Shown piece by piece: positions 23,890 through 33,123 of a DNA stretch of 33,851 bases. Under the pieces are notes generated by a model. The model did not search any database. It saw only the letters and a list, made by a program, of their open reading frames with translations, and was not told where the DNA came from. The translations under genes and the position numbers were made by a program. Where the stretch lies: NCBI GenBank assembly GCA_015061625.1, contig SUWG01000028.1:1-33851 (forward strand), in the 5' to 3' direction. The stretch comes from Lentisphaerota bacterium. GTDB lineage: Bacteria; Verrucomicrobiota; Lentisphaeria; Victivallales; Victivallaceae. The first letter of the stretch is position 1; every line of letters begins with the position of its first letter.

Positions 23890-25713
23890 TCAATATTCCA
23901 ACAGCAGACAACTGTGGGGCGCAAGCACGATTTCGTCCGGCACGGTGATGGTTTTTCCTTTCCAGAAATCGGTCGCTTTATCCGGCAGATTTGGCACATC
24001 AAGTTTGAATTCCTGCGGTTCATCGAACCAGTTGACCAGCAGAAATCTGCCGCCGTGAGAAAGTTTCTGCATCCATTTTGCCGGAAGTTCAGCGGAAAAC
24101 AGATCCAGCGGCACTGCCGTTTCGCCGGATTCAGCGGCAACGACTTTGCGGGCAAGTGACAGCCCGGCTTCATTGAGTTTGGTCAGATCATCGGAAAGAT
24201 TCACCGCTCCGGCGGCCATCAGCACGATGGATAACAACACTTCCAACTCTCTTTCCGTGGCGTTGGAATAGGTGTTGTTGATCACCTTGATATACTCCAT
24301 TTCCGGCTTGCAAAGCACGAGTATCGGCTGCAATGTATCCGGATAGTCGCTGGTTTCCACGCCGCGGCAGAGGGCGAAATCGGGGTCATTGATCCACAAT
24401 TTCTTATTCATCCAGAAGCGGTACGCCACATGGAGCGTATTACCTTTGATATTGTCCCAGTCAGAGTGGATATCGCCGCCGACTCTGGAAATGGAAACGA
24501 AGCGGTTGCCCGCCATATACGGATAGTTGCATCCCATGATCTCCGCCCGGCCATTCACCCCATCGGTGATACTCTGCATCAAATGGCGCATGATCTGACT
24601 GCGTTGGATGCTCTGATCGTGATAACGGCGGGCATTCAACAGCGCGGCAAGAAAGTCAAGTTTGAAGTAACCGAATCCATCCCCGATCAGGCGGTCAAAA
24701 AGTTCCCGCAGAAATTTCCGGCTTTTTTCCACGGTCGGGTCGAGGACAAAGGCGTTGCGCCGCATACATTCAAAGGCGAGAGTCGGTTGACCGCCCTCAC
24801 TTAAAGCGAGCATATCGTAATCCAGCTGGGCGATCCGGGCGTGCGGTTCCACGCAGACCGGGGCGACCCACAAGCCGGGGGTGAAGTTGAGTTTGCGGAT
24901 CTCGGCGGCAAGTTTTTTCATCCCGGAAGGAAAATAACTGTTGGCGTGCCATTCACCGTAACAGTATTGCCAGCCGTCATCGATGATGATACGTTTGATG
25001 TGTTTGGATAACACGGGATCTCTGGCAATGAATTCCGCATTTTTCAACACTTCATTTTCAGTGATCGTCCAGCGGTAGTAATCCCAGGTGTTCCAGCCGG
25101 GTTGAGGAACGGGGAACTGCCGGTCAATCTCAATGTTGTTTCCGGCATAATCCTGCAGCATGGTTATTCCGTTGCCCAATTCAAAAGTGACATCAGGGAA
25201 GGTGATCTCCACGCCGGAAAAATGGTCTGCTTCAGCGCAGATATCCAGCGAAACACAGTGATCTTTCACCCTGCCGGAAACTTTTGCCCAGCACCCAAGA
25301 TCGAGCGGATGCGTGATAAGCAGTGTCGTATTTCCGGATGAAAGGGCAAAAGTGTAAAAACTGTCAAAACTCTTTTCTTCTTCAACCGGCGGCATGAAAA
25401 CTTTGCAGCCACCCATTTTCATCGCACTGGTCAGCAGATGATCGAAAGGGATATCCTGACACTCCAGCACCGAAAAAAGCAGATGTTTGACCGGAGCAGA
25501 AAGCGACACCGATGAATGGATGACCGCTTTACTGCCGCATTTTTCCACCTGCAAAGACCATTGTCCCAGATCGTTGGAGCAAATGAAACTATCCGGCGTT
25601 CCGCCCGCCTGCCAGAGCAGTTCTGATTCATTGCCGTCGGCGGTAACTTTGCTTACTCCGCCGGAAAGATCCCATCCCCCGAAAACAAACTCTTTGAAAG
25701 GATTGATTCGCAT
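23890..25713 (-). CDS. GH36/GH-D clan alpha-galactosidase-like glycosidase
   Basis: A 607-residue cytoplasmic protein. Residues 1-195 are a beta-sandwich and 205-510 a TIM barrel. The barrel holds GWNTWD (206-211), IDDGWQ (244-249), the nucleophile site YFKLDF (D353), and RVGGDIHSDWD with likely acid/base D414. The C-terminal about 85 residues are a beta domain. These are typical clan GH-D features, so retention of configuration on alpha-galactosides or related sugars is expected. GCGAGGAATATC leads to the ATG. It has its own palindrome-bearing promoter and lies in a block of minus-strand sugar genes. Confidence 0.87.
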   Translation of the reverse strand: MRINPFKEFVFGGWDLSGGVSKVTADGNESELLWQAGGTPDSFICSNDLGQWSLQVEKCGSKAVIHSSVSLSAPVKHLLFSVLECQDIPFDHLLTSAMKMGGCKVFMPPVEEEKSFDSFYTFALSSGNTTLLITHPLDLGCWAKVSGRVKDHCVSLDICAEADHFSGVEITFPDVTFELGNGITMLQDYAGNNIEIDRQFPVPQPGWNTWDYYRWTITENEVLKNAEFIARDPVLSKHIKRIIIDDGWQYCYGEWHANSYFPSGMKKLAAEIRKLNFTPGLWVAPVCVEPHARIAQLDYDMLALSEGGQPTLAFECMRRNAFVLDPTVEKSRKFLRELFDRLIGDGFGYFKLDFLAALLNARRYHDQSIQRSQIMRHLMQSITDGVNGRAEIMGCNYPYMAGNRFVSISRVGGDIHSDWDNIKGNTLHVAYRFWMNKKLWINDPDFALCRGVETSDYPDTLQPILVLCKPEMEYIKVINNTYSNATERELEVLLSIVLMAAGAVNLSDDLTKLNEAGLSLARKVVAAESGETAVPLDLFSAELPAKWMQKLSHGGRFLLVNWFDEPQEFKLDVPNLPDKATDFWKGKTITVPDEIVLAPHSCLLLEY

Positions 25714-25800
25714 GATATTCCTCGCATTGATCTCAAAACTTTTTAATTAAAACACCGGAAAAAGGCGGATAAAGAGTACATTCTTCCCCCGGAGGTGAAA

Positions 25801-25968
25801 ATGAACCGTTTGTCCGGTATATACTATACCGCCGGAATTATCTTTTTCCAACGGTGGAAGAAAAAATCAGCCCGATTTTCCGCCGGGTATCAAAACATGA
25901 TAAAGCGGGATTCTCTCGGCGGCAATTCCAGAATCAGACGGTTGCCCTCAACTTTGTATTCCTGCTGA
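25801..25968 (+). CDS. Possible small ORF with a strong ribosome-binding site
   Basis: GGAGGTGAAAATG at 25791-25803 is an ideal ribosome-binding site and start, opening 55 codons (MNRLSGIYYTAGIIFFQRW onward). It overlaps the 3' end of the large minus-strand gene on the opposite strand. No known domain is seen. It may be a chance site or the relic of a lost gene. Confidence 0.2.
   Translation: MNRLSGIYYTAGIIFFQRWKKKSARFSAGYQNMIKRDSLGGNSRIRRLPSTLYSC
25815..25851 (-). promoter_or_regulatory. Promoter and palindromic operator before the GH36-like gene
   Basis: On the minus strand TTGGAA (25851-25846), 17 bp and TATAGT (25828-25823). The -10 box is inside the palindrome CGGTATA-GTA-TATACCG (25831-25815). 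Confidence 0.55.
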
Positions 25969-28900
25969 TTGAATATATCCTTGCCGTTATTCTGCGGCAA
26001 ACGCAATTTCTCCGGATCGATCTCCAGCACTCTGGTCACACTCTGATCACTGTCATTGAGTGCCACGATCATCACCCGGTTGTTGCCGGAGTATGCCGCA
26101 TAAAGGAAATCCGCCGATCTATCCACCGGATGGATGCCGCAATTCAAATCCCACGGCGCATAGAATCGGGGATTTCTGCCCAGCAGAGCAAAGGCGGCAT
26201 TGCCGACATCCAATTGCGGTTCTTTTTCCGGCCGGGAACTCTTGGCCACAAAATTGAAGCACTTGGCGTAAGCGTAAAAGTGGCGGTGCGCCCGGTCGGT
26301 TTCCGGATTGGCCGGATCAAAAACTTTCAACAGATTCGGGCTGAACATGAAAATCGTCCGGAATATCTGGATCGGTCCCAATTCGATCGTGTATTCATTG
26401 CTCCGGTAGCCGTAAAGGATACGCAACACCGCCGGATCCAGCACCCCGTAATAGTTGTGTTTTTCCGAAACCTGTCCTTCATACCCCTCACCGACCAGGA
26501 TCATATCGAAAAATACATCCGACGGCAACCGGGTATAACGGATGTGACCTTTCATCAGCGAGGCCGGATTTTTCTGCTTCATGAGAATATACGCCCGTTT
26601 GTGGAACTCACGCAACGCCCGCATATCCCGGTTGTAATGGATGTAACCGAATTCATCCACCCAGCGGCAGCCGTGAAGCGCATTGTAACACGGCATCGGC
26701 CATGCCAGATCGAAATAAAGATCGTAAACCTGATAACGGTCAACGCTCAAATGCCACTGCACCATGTCGATTTTATGTTCCAGAAAACTGCGGCTGTTCA
26801 TACAAGTCATCGTCCAGATGGCGTAATCACGCTGACGCCGGGAATCGATCACAGAATCCTGATGGGCCACTGTCGGATCACCGACCATATTCCACTGACT
26901 GCCGAACCACGCCCACCACGGGAAATGCGGTGAACAGCCTTTCGTGCCGTAATAGTAGAATGCGTGGCACCTTTCCAACCCCTCACGTTTGGGCAGGAAA
27001 CGGGCCATTGTATTCTCCTGAACCACTCCTTCGGCTTTCCACTCATAGAATCTGGTGGCATACCAGTTAAAGTGATATTCATGGGCAAAAAGCGAAGCCG
27101 CTTCCACCGATTTGGGTTTGGTCGGTGTGGCGTGCAGATAAAATTCGATCTTTCTGGCGGCCGTAAGCGTGACCGGAGTATCGACCAACTGCATGGTAAG
27201 CACCGCTTCATTTTCCGTCACGTTGAAACGGTAACCTTTGGCTTTATCCCGGAAATACCATCCCCGGCAACTATCCACGCCGCCCATAAGGCCCACGTCA
27301 GCATTGCCGCACCAGAAATAGGGCTTTTTCGTCGGGTCGATGAAAATTTCCCGGTTCTGCCACGAAGAAAAGTCGATTTTTTCATAGATCGATGAACAAT
27401 CATCAAAAGCATCGGCATACGCCCGATCCATCGGGATCTCCAGCGACAAAGATTCCACTTTGAATCCCGCCTGACCGACATTCAGGGTAAACCACATAAA
27501 GCCGTCAAATTCAGCGTGGATATCCACTGTCAGCGGCACATTATCCAATGCGGTAAGCCGGTAGTCGGCAAATGATTGACCGCATTGCAGCAGTTTGCAT
27601 TCAAAACGAACCGGTTTGCCGTTGAGGATCAATCTTACCGGACGGCGGAGAATTTCCCGGTTCTGACTGGTGATCGAGGCGATCAGCCCCTCCCTGCCGA
27701 ACATATACGCCCTGCCCCAGCAGGCAAAAACCCGGTCGTTGGCGATCACCGGCATCCACGGCACCGGCACGATATCGCCCAGACCGGCAGTCGTTCCCTC
27801 CCACGGGGCTTTACCATCCGGTTTGGCAAAATATTCATAATCCTGTGCAATGACCTTGCCGGTCTGATCCGCAAATTCATAGTGCATATCATACAACCCC
27901 GGCGGCAGATCACGGATATCGAAACGCAACTCGATATCGCCCCGGCGGATGGTGAATTCCAAAGTTTTTTCGTAAACGAATTTGCCGTCTTTCCAATCTT
28001 TCATCCGGATCTTGAGCGTGCATTTGCGCCCGGAATTATCCCCGCCGGTGGCGACTACGACCAGTTCCATTTTTTCCGGGTCTGCCCGGAACGCTTTGAA
28101 TCTGACCATATTCGGCTCTTTGTAGTTCACCTGACCGCGGAATAATTCACCGTCTTTTGCCGTGGCGATCGTAACACTCAAAATGCCTTCCGCCGCCCAG
28201 TTCCCGGCCAGCTGCACAGCGGCACTCTGACCGCCGGATAATGCCGTTTCTCCCCGGCTCTGATTGTTTTCCAACGCTCCGGCAACAGCCGATACCGTCG
28301 CCCGGTCATCCTGTGAAGCATAAATGTAAACGGTGGAAGCAAACTGCCCCTGACAGGATAATTCGCCAAATGGCAATATTTCAAATGCCGGAGTATTTGC
28401 CGCCAAACGGACTTGCGGATATTGCCTGACATCGCCCATCGCTCCGGGGGCAAGAGTGACCGTGCAACTGCGCAATGCCGGAGTGTTTTTGCTGTCTGCC
28501 TTTTGCGAACCGAGATCGTCGGTTTTCAACAACTGTACCACGCCCCGGTAGGAGCGGCAGATATTGAAATATACCGCTTCACCAGCTTGGGGAGTCACGC
28601 CGAAATTGCTCCACGGGATCGCCGCTTCAAAGTGCCATACACCGTCTATGACCCGGTTGCGAATGACCATACCGGAAACGCTCCAGGCGGTTCTTTCCAC
28701 GCCGTTTCGCAGTTGTGAATCATAAAGCACTCCGGCAGAGTTGATAATGAAATGATACATATTATCCGGCTTGCCGTCGGCAGAAAAGTAGAAGTCGATA
28801 CAATCATCTTCCCAGACGTTGCCGTCGGGCGCGGAAATAGTGCAGCGCAGATCGTCGCCACGGGATTTCATGGCGATATAGAGGTTGTTCTGATCGTAAG

Positions 28901-29831
28901 AGAAATAGGCTTGCGGCTGATATTCAGCGTAAGTGCCGTTCTTTCCCCGTTTGCCGCCCTCGCTCATCAAAGCCAATCCGGCGGCATATTCCCCTGACTG
29001 AATCCGGCCGTCGCTTTGCACCGTTCTTTCAGTCAGGGCAAAATCAAAAGGGCGTTGGGTTTCTCCTGCGCCTTGGGCGGTCACAGACCGCTGATATTCG
29101 CTCCTGACCTCATCTTCGGTCAGCACCCGCCGGAATATGCGTACTTCGTCGAGCAATGTACTGCCGGGGTTGGCATCCCACTGCTGACCGAGTGACAACA
29201 TATTATACACTCCGGTATAAGCGGTGATATCTTTGGATGCGGCATATTCGCCGTCGATATAAAGCGTGATCTTTCCATCCCCCCAGGTGGCAACGATGTG
29301 ATGCCACTGGTTCTTCTGCCACACCGGTTTGCCGGCGGTCAGGTTGACAAAGTTGTTGCCGCCCTCAAGGGTACCGTAATAGAAGCGGACTCCGGTCTGA
29401 CCATTCTGGTTGCGCAGTAAAAGCACGATGGAATCTTTTTCTTTGCCCTGAACCAGCGTATGCAGACGCAGAAGCACCCGGTTTTTCCGGTTGCCCGGTT
29501 CCGCATCGACCGGATTGACCCAGAAACTGATCGAGCCTTGCGTACCGGAAACAATGCCGCTTGACCAGAAATATACCACCCGGTCAAAACCGGTTTTCCC
29601 GGCGACTGAACCGATATGCAGAGCATTGCCGAATCTGCCGGGAACCAGCATGGCCTCCCGGTTGACCGCATCATTGGGCACTACCGGCCGGATCGTCACC
29701 TGACGGGTGCTGTTGAGCATGACGAAAGGTTTGTCGTGGTTGAGCGAATCATTGAAAGAAAAACTCAATTCCGGCTCAACGGCTCCGGCGGCCAGAGACA
29801 ATCCGGCCAAAAACATCCATAATTTTTTCAT
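25890..29831 (-). CDS. Very large secreted GH123/DUF6067-like glycoside hydrolase
   Basis: A 1313-residue exported protein with a signal peptide (MKKLWMFLAGLSLAAGAVEP). Residues about 25-245 are a LamG/ConA-like jelly roll (GTQGSISFWVNPV, LYIDGEYAASKD). About 265-470 resemble a CBM9-like domain (YFSYDQNNLYIAMKSRGDD, WEDDCIDFYFSAD). A beta-rich linker follows. About 680-1313 resembles the DUF6067/GH123-type core (WMPVIANDRVFACWGR, FYEWKAEG, WVDEFGYIHYNRD), a family of N-acetylhexosaminidase relatives; the catalytic Asp-Glu pair was not pinned down. GGGAGGT lies 5 bases before the ATG. It is preceded by its own operator-like promoter and probably acts on an external polysaccharide. Confidence 0.8.
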   Translation of the reverse strand: MKKLWMFLAGLSLAAGAVEPELSFSFNDSLNHDKPFVMLNSTRQVTIRPVVPNDAVNREAMLVPGRFGNALHIGSVAGKTGFDRVVYFWSSGIVSGTQGSISFWVNPVDAEPGNRKNRVLLRLHTLVQGKEKDSIVLLLRNQNGQTGVRFYYGTLEGGNNFVNLTAGKPVWQKNQWHHIVATWGDGKITLYIDGEYAASKDITAYTGVYNMLSLGQQWDANPGSTLLDEVRIFRRVLTEDEVRSEYQRSVTAQGAGETQRPFDFALTERTVQSDGRIQSGEYAAGLALMSEGGKRGKNGTYAEYQPQAYFSYDQNNLYIAMKSRGDDLRCTISAPDGNVWEDDCIDFYFSADGKPDNMYHFIINSAGVLYDSQLRNGVERTAWSVSGMVIRNRVIDGVWHFEAAIPWSNFGVTPQAGEAVYFNICRSYRGVVQLLKTDDLGSQKADSKNTPALRSCTVTLAPGAMGDVRQYPQVRLAANTPAFEILPFGELSCQGQFASTVYIYASQDDRATVSAVAGALENNQSRGETALSGGQSAAVQLAGNWAAEGILSVTIATAKDGELFRGQVNYKEPNMVRFKAFRADPEKMELVVVATGGDNSGRKCTLKIRMKDWKDGKFVYEKTLEFTIRRGDIELRFDIRDLPPGLYDMHYEFADQTGKVIAQDYEYFAKPDGKAPWEGTTAGLGDIVPVPWMPVIANDRVFACWGRAYMFGREGLIASITSQNREILRRPVRLILNGKPVRFECKLLQCGQSFADYRLTALDNVPLTVDIHAEFDGFMWFTLNVGQAGFKVESLSLEIPMDRAYADAFDDCSSIYEKIDFSSWQNREIFIDPTKKPYFWCGNADVGLMGGVDSCRGWYFRDKAKGYRFNVTENEAVLTMQLVDTPVTLTAARKIEFYLHATPTKPKSVEAASLFAHEYHFNWYATRFYEWKAEGVVQENTMARFLPKREGLERCHAFYYYGTKGCSPHFPWWAWFGSQWNMVGDPTVAHQDSVIDSRRQRDYAIWTMTCMNSRSFLEHKIDMVQWHLSVDRYQVYDLYFDLAWPMPCYNALHGCRWVDEFGYIHYNRDMRALREFHKRAYILMKQKNPASLMKGHIRYTRLPSDVFFDMILVGEGYEGQVSEKHNYYGVLDPAVLRILYGYRSNEYTIELGPIQIFRTIFMFSPNLLKVFDPANPETDRAHRHFYAYAKCFNFVAKSSRPEKEPQLDVGNAAFALLGRNPRFYAPWDLNCGIHPVDRSADFLYAAYSGNNRVMIVALNDSDQSVTRVLEIDPEKLRLPQNNGKDIFNQQEYKVEGNRLILELPPRESRFIMF

Positions 29832-29852
29832 TTTAACCTCCCGGTGTTGTAT

Positions 29853-29887
29853 GGTATAATAATCTGTGCTATATCATTATTATACCA
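29853..29887 (-). promoter_or_regulatory. Inverted-repeat promoter before the large GH123-like gene
   Basis: A perfect 11-bp inverted repeat: GGTATAATAAT at 29853-29863 and ATTATTATACC at 29876-29886, 12 bp apart. On the minus strand the distal arm holds the extended -10 TGGTATAAT, and the -35 is weak, which fits a repressor or activator controlled promoter. Confidence 0.65.
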
Positions 29888-29896
29888 CCGATGTAT

Positions 29897-29924
29897 AAAA
29901 AACGGATGGACAAAAAGTTCATCC
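29897..29924 (-). terminator. Terminator of the MBL-fold gene
   Basis: On the minus strand GGATGAAC and GTCCATCC form an 8-bp stem (one wobble) with a TTTTT loop, followed by G and six T. It separates the MBL gene from the GH123-like promoter. Confidence 0.75.
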
Positions 29925-29958
29925 ATAATGACAAAAAGATTGATTTGATAAATTTTTG

Positions 29959-30714
29959 TCAAAATTCCATGATTTCGCCGTCAACTGGAATGAATGCCGC
30001 CTCTTTGGCGGCAATGGCGGCAAGTTTTTCCGGTTCATGCGGCCAGAACTGCCTTGCCCGGTGGCTGAATATGATTTTGCTGTTTTCGTGCAGATTGCCC
30101 AGCACCGTAAATGCTTTGCGTATCTGCCGGAATGCTTCGCAGTTGGAGTGGTAAAAATTCATCCACAAATTTGCATCATTCGCACACGTTGAATCCCAGA
30201 TGACCGCATCAAAACAGGTTTTGCCGATCAGATTCAAAGCATGGGCGGTGATATTGGCGGTATCCAGAGCGTAAAGCAATTTTTTGCCGTTGCCGCTGAT
30301 AATATATAAAAAGGTTTCTTCGGACGGATCATTCACCGCATGATTGGCGGGCAATGCCGTAAAATCATATCCGGAAACCTGAAATTTATCCCCGTGCCGG
30401 TGGGGAAAAACTGCCGCAATATCCGCAACGGTGCGGCAAACCTCTTTGGAAGCATACAAATTTACTTTGCGTCCGGCAAAAATCCGGTGGAAAACTTCCG
30501 GATCGAAGTGGTCATAATGGTTGTGGGTTATAACCACATCGCTGATTCGGTTGCTATCCACCTTGAATCTTGCCAACGCCTGATCTGCCGTCGTGCCGCA
30601 ATCGATCAGAATGTGATCGTCGATCAATGTCGCACAACTGCCCAAAATCCCCGCTTCACCGTAACGGCTCCAATCAAAATCTGCCGCCCCGGTGCCGATA
30701 AATTGTAATTTCAT
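29959..30714 (-). CDS. MBL-fold metallohydrolase
   Basis: A 251-residue metallo-beta-lactamase-fold protein. The zinc signature THNHYDH is at residues 63-69. Further candidate ligands are in LPANHAVND, ALDTAN and FSHRARQ, each near the expected strand end. It most resembles PhnP/UlaG-type phosphodiesterases or lactonases rather than antibiotic lactamases. The ATG at 30714 follows GAGGTCGGG; in-frame codons upstream lie in the promoter and operator. It is monocistronic, with a clear promoter and terminator, and sits among sugar-degradation genes, so a role in hydrolysing a phosphorylated sugar ester or lactone is plausible but unproven. Confidence 0.85.
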   Translation of the reverse strand: MKLQFIGTGAADFDWSRYGEAGILGSCATLIDDHILIDCGTTADQALARFKVDSNRISDVVITHNHYDHFDPEVFHRIFAGRKVNLYASKEVCRTVADIAAVFPHRHGDKFQVSGYDFTALPANHAVNDPSEETFLYIISGNGKKLLYALDTANITAHALNLIGKTCFDAVIWDSTCANDANLWMNFYHSNCEAFRQIRKAFTVLGNLHENSKIIFSHRARQFWPHEPEKLAAIAAKEAAFIPVDGEIMEF

Positions 30715-30735
30715 TTTCCCGACCTCGGTTATATT

Positions 30736-30781
30736 AAAAACGACCGGCGGTAAATATACCACCGGTCGGAGGATTTTTCAA
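30736..30781 (-). promoter_or_regulatory. Promoter, operator-like palindrome and terminator before the MBL gene
   Basis: On the minus strand TTGAAA (30781-30776), 17 bp and TATATT (30758-30753) with an extended TG. The -10 is at the centre of a 12-bp-arm palindrome (30741-30769: CGACCGGTGGTA / TACCGCCGGTCG, one wobble). For transcripts from the DUF4838 side the same palindrome, followed by five T, reads as a terminator. Confidence 0.75.
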
Positions 30782-30804
30782 TGCGTTCTTTCAATTGCCG
30801 CCGG

Positions 30805-30987
30805 TCATTCAGCCGGGAAATAGTTTGCCGCAAAAGCAGAACATCTTTCAAATGCTTCCGGGGTATAGAGATAGTTGTCGTTCCAATGCCAGCACCAGAT
30901 CAGATGCCGGAATCCGGCGGCGGCGATCCTTTCCAGTGCCGGAACCGGATCGAGTTTGACACAATCGGTATTTACAGCAATGATCAT
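30805..30987 (-). pseudogene. Truncated sugar-phosphate isomerase/epimerase (AP-endonuclease-2 barrel) fragment
   Basis: A 60-residue open frame, MIIAVNTDCVKLDPVPALERIAAAGFRHLIWCWHWNDNYLYT onward, has the first strand and helix of a xylose-isomerase-like TIM barrel. Such proteins are normally 250-300 residues. After about residue 50 the likeness stops and a TGA follows, then the MBL promoter. It begins 19 bp after the DUF4838 gene and is in line with that operon. I read it as a deletion remnant; a small functional protein is less likely. Confidence 0.65.
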
Positions 30988-31006
30988 TCAGAATATCCTC
31001 CTGCCC

Positions 31007-33106
31007 TTACCGCCGGGGCATGGCATCCTGCTCCACGATAATAATATCATCGAAAAGCACCGTACCGGCATCCGGTCCGTCATGCAAGGTCAGATAAACG
31101 GTCAAAGTACCATTATCCGATGAAATATTTTCCGCCGAAAAGCGGAACCACTGCCCCTGCGTATCGCCCAGACGGTAACGGACTGCCGGAGCTGTACCGG
31201 CTTTGTACCAGATGTGAACCATATCCGCTTTGCCGGTAGTTCTGACTGCGGCACAAATGGCATATTTTTTGTTGGGATCAAGATTTTCCGCCCGCATGAT
31301 CATCCGGCCCCAACCGCGTCTGACCACGGTGATCGCTCCGGCACGGCTGCCATGATACGCTCCGGAATCAACCACTTCATACCTGAATTCACCGCGACCG
31401 GAAAATTGCGGAGTATTACGGGTCACTCCGGCAAAACCATTTTCAAAACTGCCGTTGGGCAGCAGATTGGCGGCTCTTTGAGCATCGGTGATCACATCGT
31501 TACCGCATGGGAACCACATATCCATCACAGCGGCCATCTGATAGAGTTTATCCTTTTCAAAACGCACCCGGGCCAGATACCGGGGTTCGGCGGCAACGGC
31601 GGCTTCGGCTTGAGCGAGCAATGCTTTGGCCGTTGCCGCTATGGGGGAGATATATTCCACGATATTGCTCATGTTATCCAGATTTTTTCCGGTCACAGCG
31701 ATCCGGTCATTGAGCAAGCGGTAGTAACGATACATCGGTTCAGCGGCAGGGCCGTAAAGTCCACGGCAGAACCGCATGGTCAATTCTTTGACATCCTGAT
31801 CCGGATCCCACGCCAGAGTAATGCGGAGATATTCGGTCAGAGGACTCGGATAAAGCCCCTCATTGAAAAATCCCGCCAGTTTCAACCGGCTGTATTCTCT
31901 GACATCCTGTGCCAGAATATCATCGTAAGGATGGATCCACCCGCTGAAGAATACTTTCACCCCCATATCTCTGGAAACAATCTGACCGGGATAGGCCTCT
32001 GCCCAACCTTTAAGTCGCTGATAATAAACTGCATTGCTCGGGTCGGTGATCGGCCGGGCATAATTGCGGTCATTGTAACACACCCAGATATAGACATTTT
32101 CCGCCACCCGGAATGACGGCATATCCTCGTGATTGCCGTAGGCATTGATTTTCAGTTTCACATCCGGATATTCCCTGCGGAACACTTCAGCCACTTCATT
32201 GACAAAACGGAAAACCTGATCGCTTCCGGTCGCTCCGTAAGCCTGACACAATTCACATTCGCAATAACCGCCGCCGTCATTGGCTTCCAGCGGCAAAAGT
32301 ACGGTTGACGGATAACGTTTCATATAAGCCAGCATATTACTGATAAAATGCTGACGCAGTGCGGCATTGCCGATGCACAACTGGCTCTGGCTCCACCACG
32401 GCGGCCCGGTCGGAGCCGGCGGAGTACGTTTGCCGTCAAGCAGCGGATTCCACTCCGGGTGTTCGTTCAAAGCGGCTCTTCCCGCCCAAAACGCCCAGCA
32501 ATGTGAACCGAATGAGGGTCTGATCCCATGGGCCAGCATCGCTGAAAGTTGCAACGTTCCCGGCGGATTTTGCGAGCGTGAACGCCAACCGGAAAAGGCC
32601 ATCCAGCGGAAAAGACGGTTGTAATCTCTGGGAAAATTGTGCAGATTACGCACATTGAAATACGGTTTTTTCACCAGATCGATATCTTCAACTGCGACCG
32701 TCTTTCTTTCCGGTATTTCCAGCCACATTTCATCCATATAGGGCCAGAAAATGCCCTGTCCACGCAAAAATGCGTAAACTGCCATCAAGGTTCCGAATTC
32801 ACCGCCGCCGGTAAGGGTCAGCGATTTGCCGTCGCAGAATATCCGGATCTGATCGACCTCAAATTTATCCGTTTCAAAGCCGATAAAAACCGGATTGGCC
32901 GCATGGATATTGGTCGTTACCGGTAAAGTTGCACCGCTCATCCGGGAGATAAAATCATTCAATTCATCGGCCGCATATCTGATTATTGACGGAGCATTTT
33001 CCGGAATAACGATATTGGCATTGGCTTTGCCATCCACAGTCAGTTGAAATCCGGCCGACAAAACTGTGCAAATCAGACAAAATACAAGTGTTACGATTCT
33101 TTTCAT
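31007..33106 (-). CDS. Secreted DUF4838 glycosidase-like protein with carbohydrate-binding tail
   Basis: A 699-residue exported protein with a signal peptide (MKRIVTLVFCLICTVLSAG). Residues about 20-130 look like the GH67/GH20-type N-terminal domain (IVIPENAPSIIRYAADELNDF). About 170-430 form the DUF4838 core, with EANDGGGYCECELC and a run of conserved aromatics (YIWVCYNDRNY). About 430-530 are helical. About 540-695 are a CBM4/9-like jelly roll (LLPNGSFENGFAGV, LHDGPDAGTVLFDDIIIVEQD). Related proteins act on complex polysaccharides; substrate unknown. AAGGACATCGTTT precedes the ATG. It lies 17 bp after the stop of a pseudopilin gene and is followed by the broken isomerase fragment. Confidence 0.82.
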   Translation of the reverse strand: MKRIVTLVFCLICTVLSAGFQLTVDGKANANIVIPENAPSIIRYAADELNDFISRMSGATLPVTTNIHAANPVFIGFETDKFEVDQIRIFCDGKSLTLTGGGEFGTLMAVYAFLRGQGIFWPYMDEMWLEIPERKTVAVEDIDLVKKPYFNVRNLHNFPRDYNRLFRWMAFSGWRSRSQNPPGTLQLSAMLAHGIRPSFGSHCWAFWAGRAALNEHPEWNPLLDGKRTPPAPTGPPWWSQSQLCIGNAALRQHFISNMLAYMKRYPSTVLLPLEANDGGGYCECELCQAYGATGSDQVFRFVNEVAEVFRREYPDVKLKINAYGNHEDMPSFRVAENVYIWVCYNDRNYARPITDPSNAVYYQRLKGWAEAYPGQIVSRDMGVKVFFSGWIHPYDDILAQDVREYSRLKLAGFFNEGLYPSPLTEYLRITLAWDPDQDVKELTMRFCRGLYGPAAEPMYRYYRLLNDRIAVTGKNLDNMSNIVEYISPIAATAKALLAQAEAAVAAEPRYLARVRFEKDKLYQMAAVMDMWFPCGNDVITDAQRAANLLPNGSFENGFAGVTRNTPQFSGRGEFRYEVVDSGAYHGSRAGAITVVRRGWGRMIMRAENLDPNKKYAICAAVRTTGKADMVHIWYKAGTAPAVRYRLGDTQGQWFRFSAENISSDNGTLTVYLTLHDGPDAGTVLFDDIIIVEQDAMPRR

Positions 33107-33123
33107 AAACGATGTCCTTTATA

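Noticed and set aside
25854..26933. 359-codon plus-strand open frame opposite the GH123-like gene
   Set aside because: Antisense shadow with no recognisable domain or ribosome-binding site; the minus-strand protein has a signal peptide and known folds.
31214..32116. 300-codon plus-strand frame opposite the DUF4838 gene
   Set aside because: Shadow of the coding strand; composition is low-information and His/Arg-rich.
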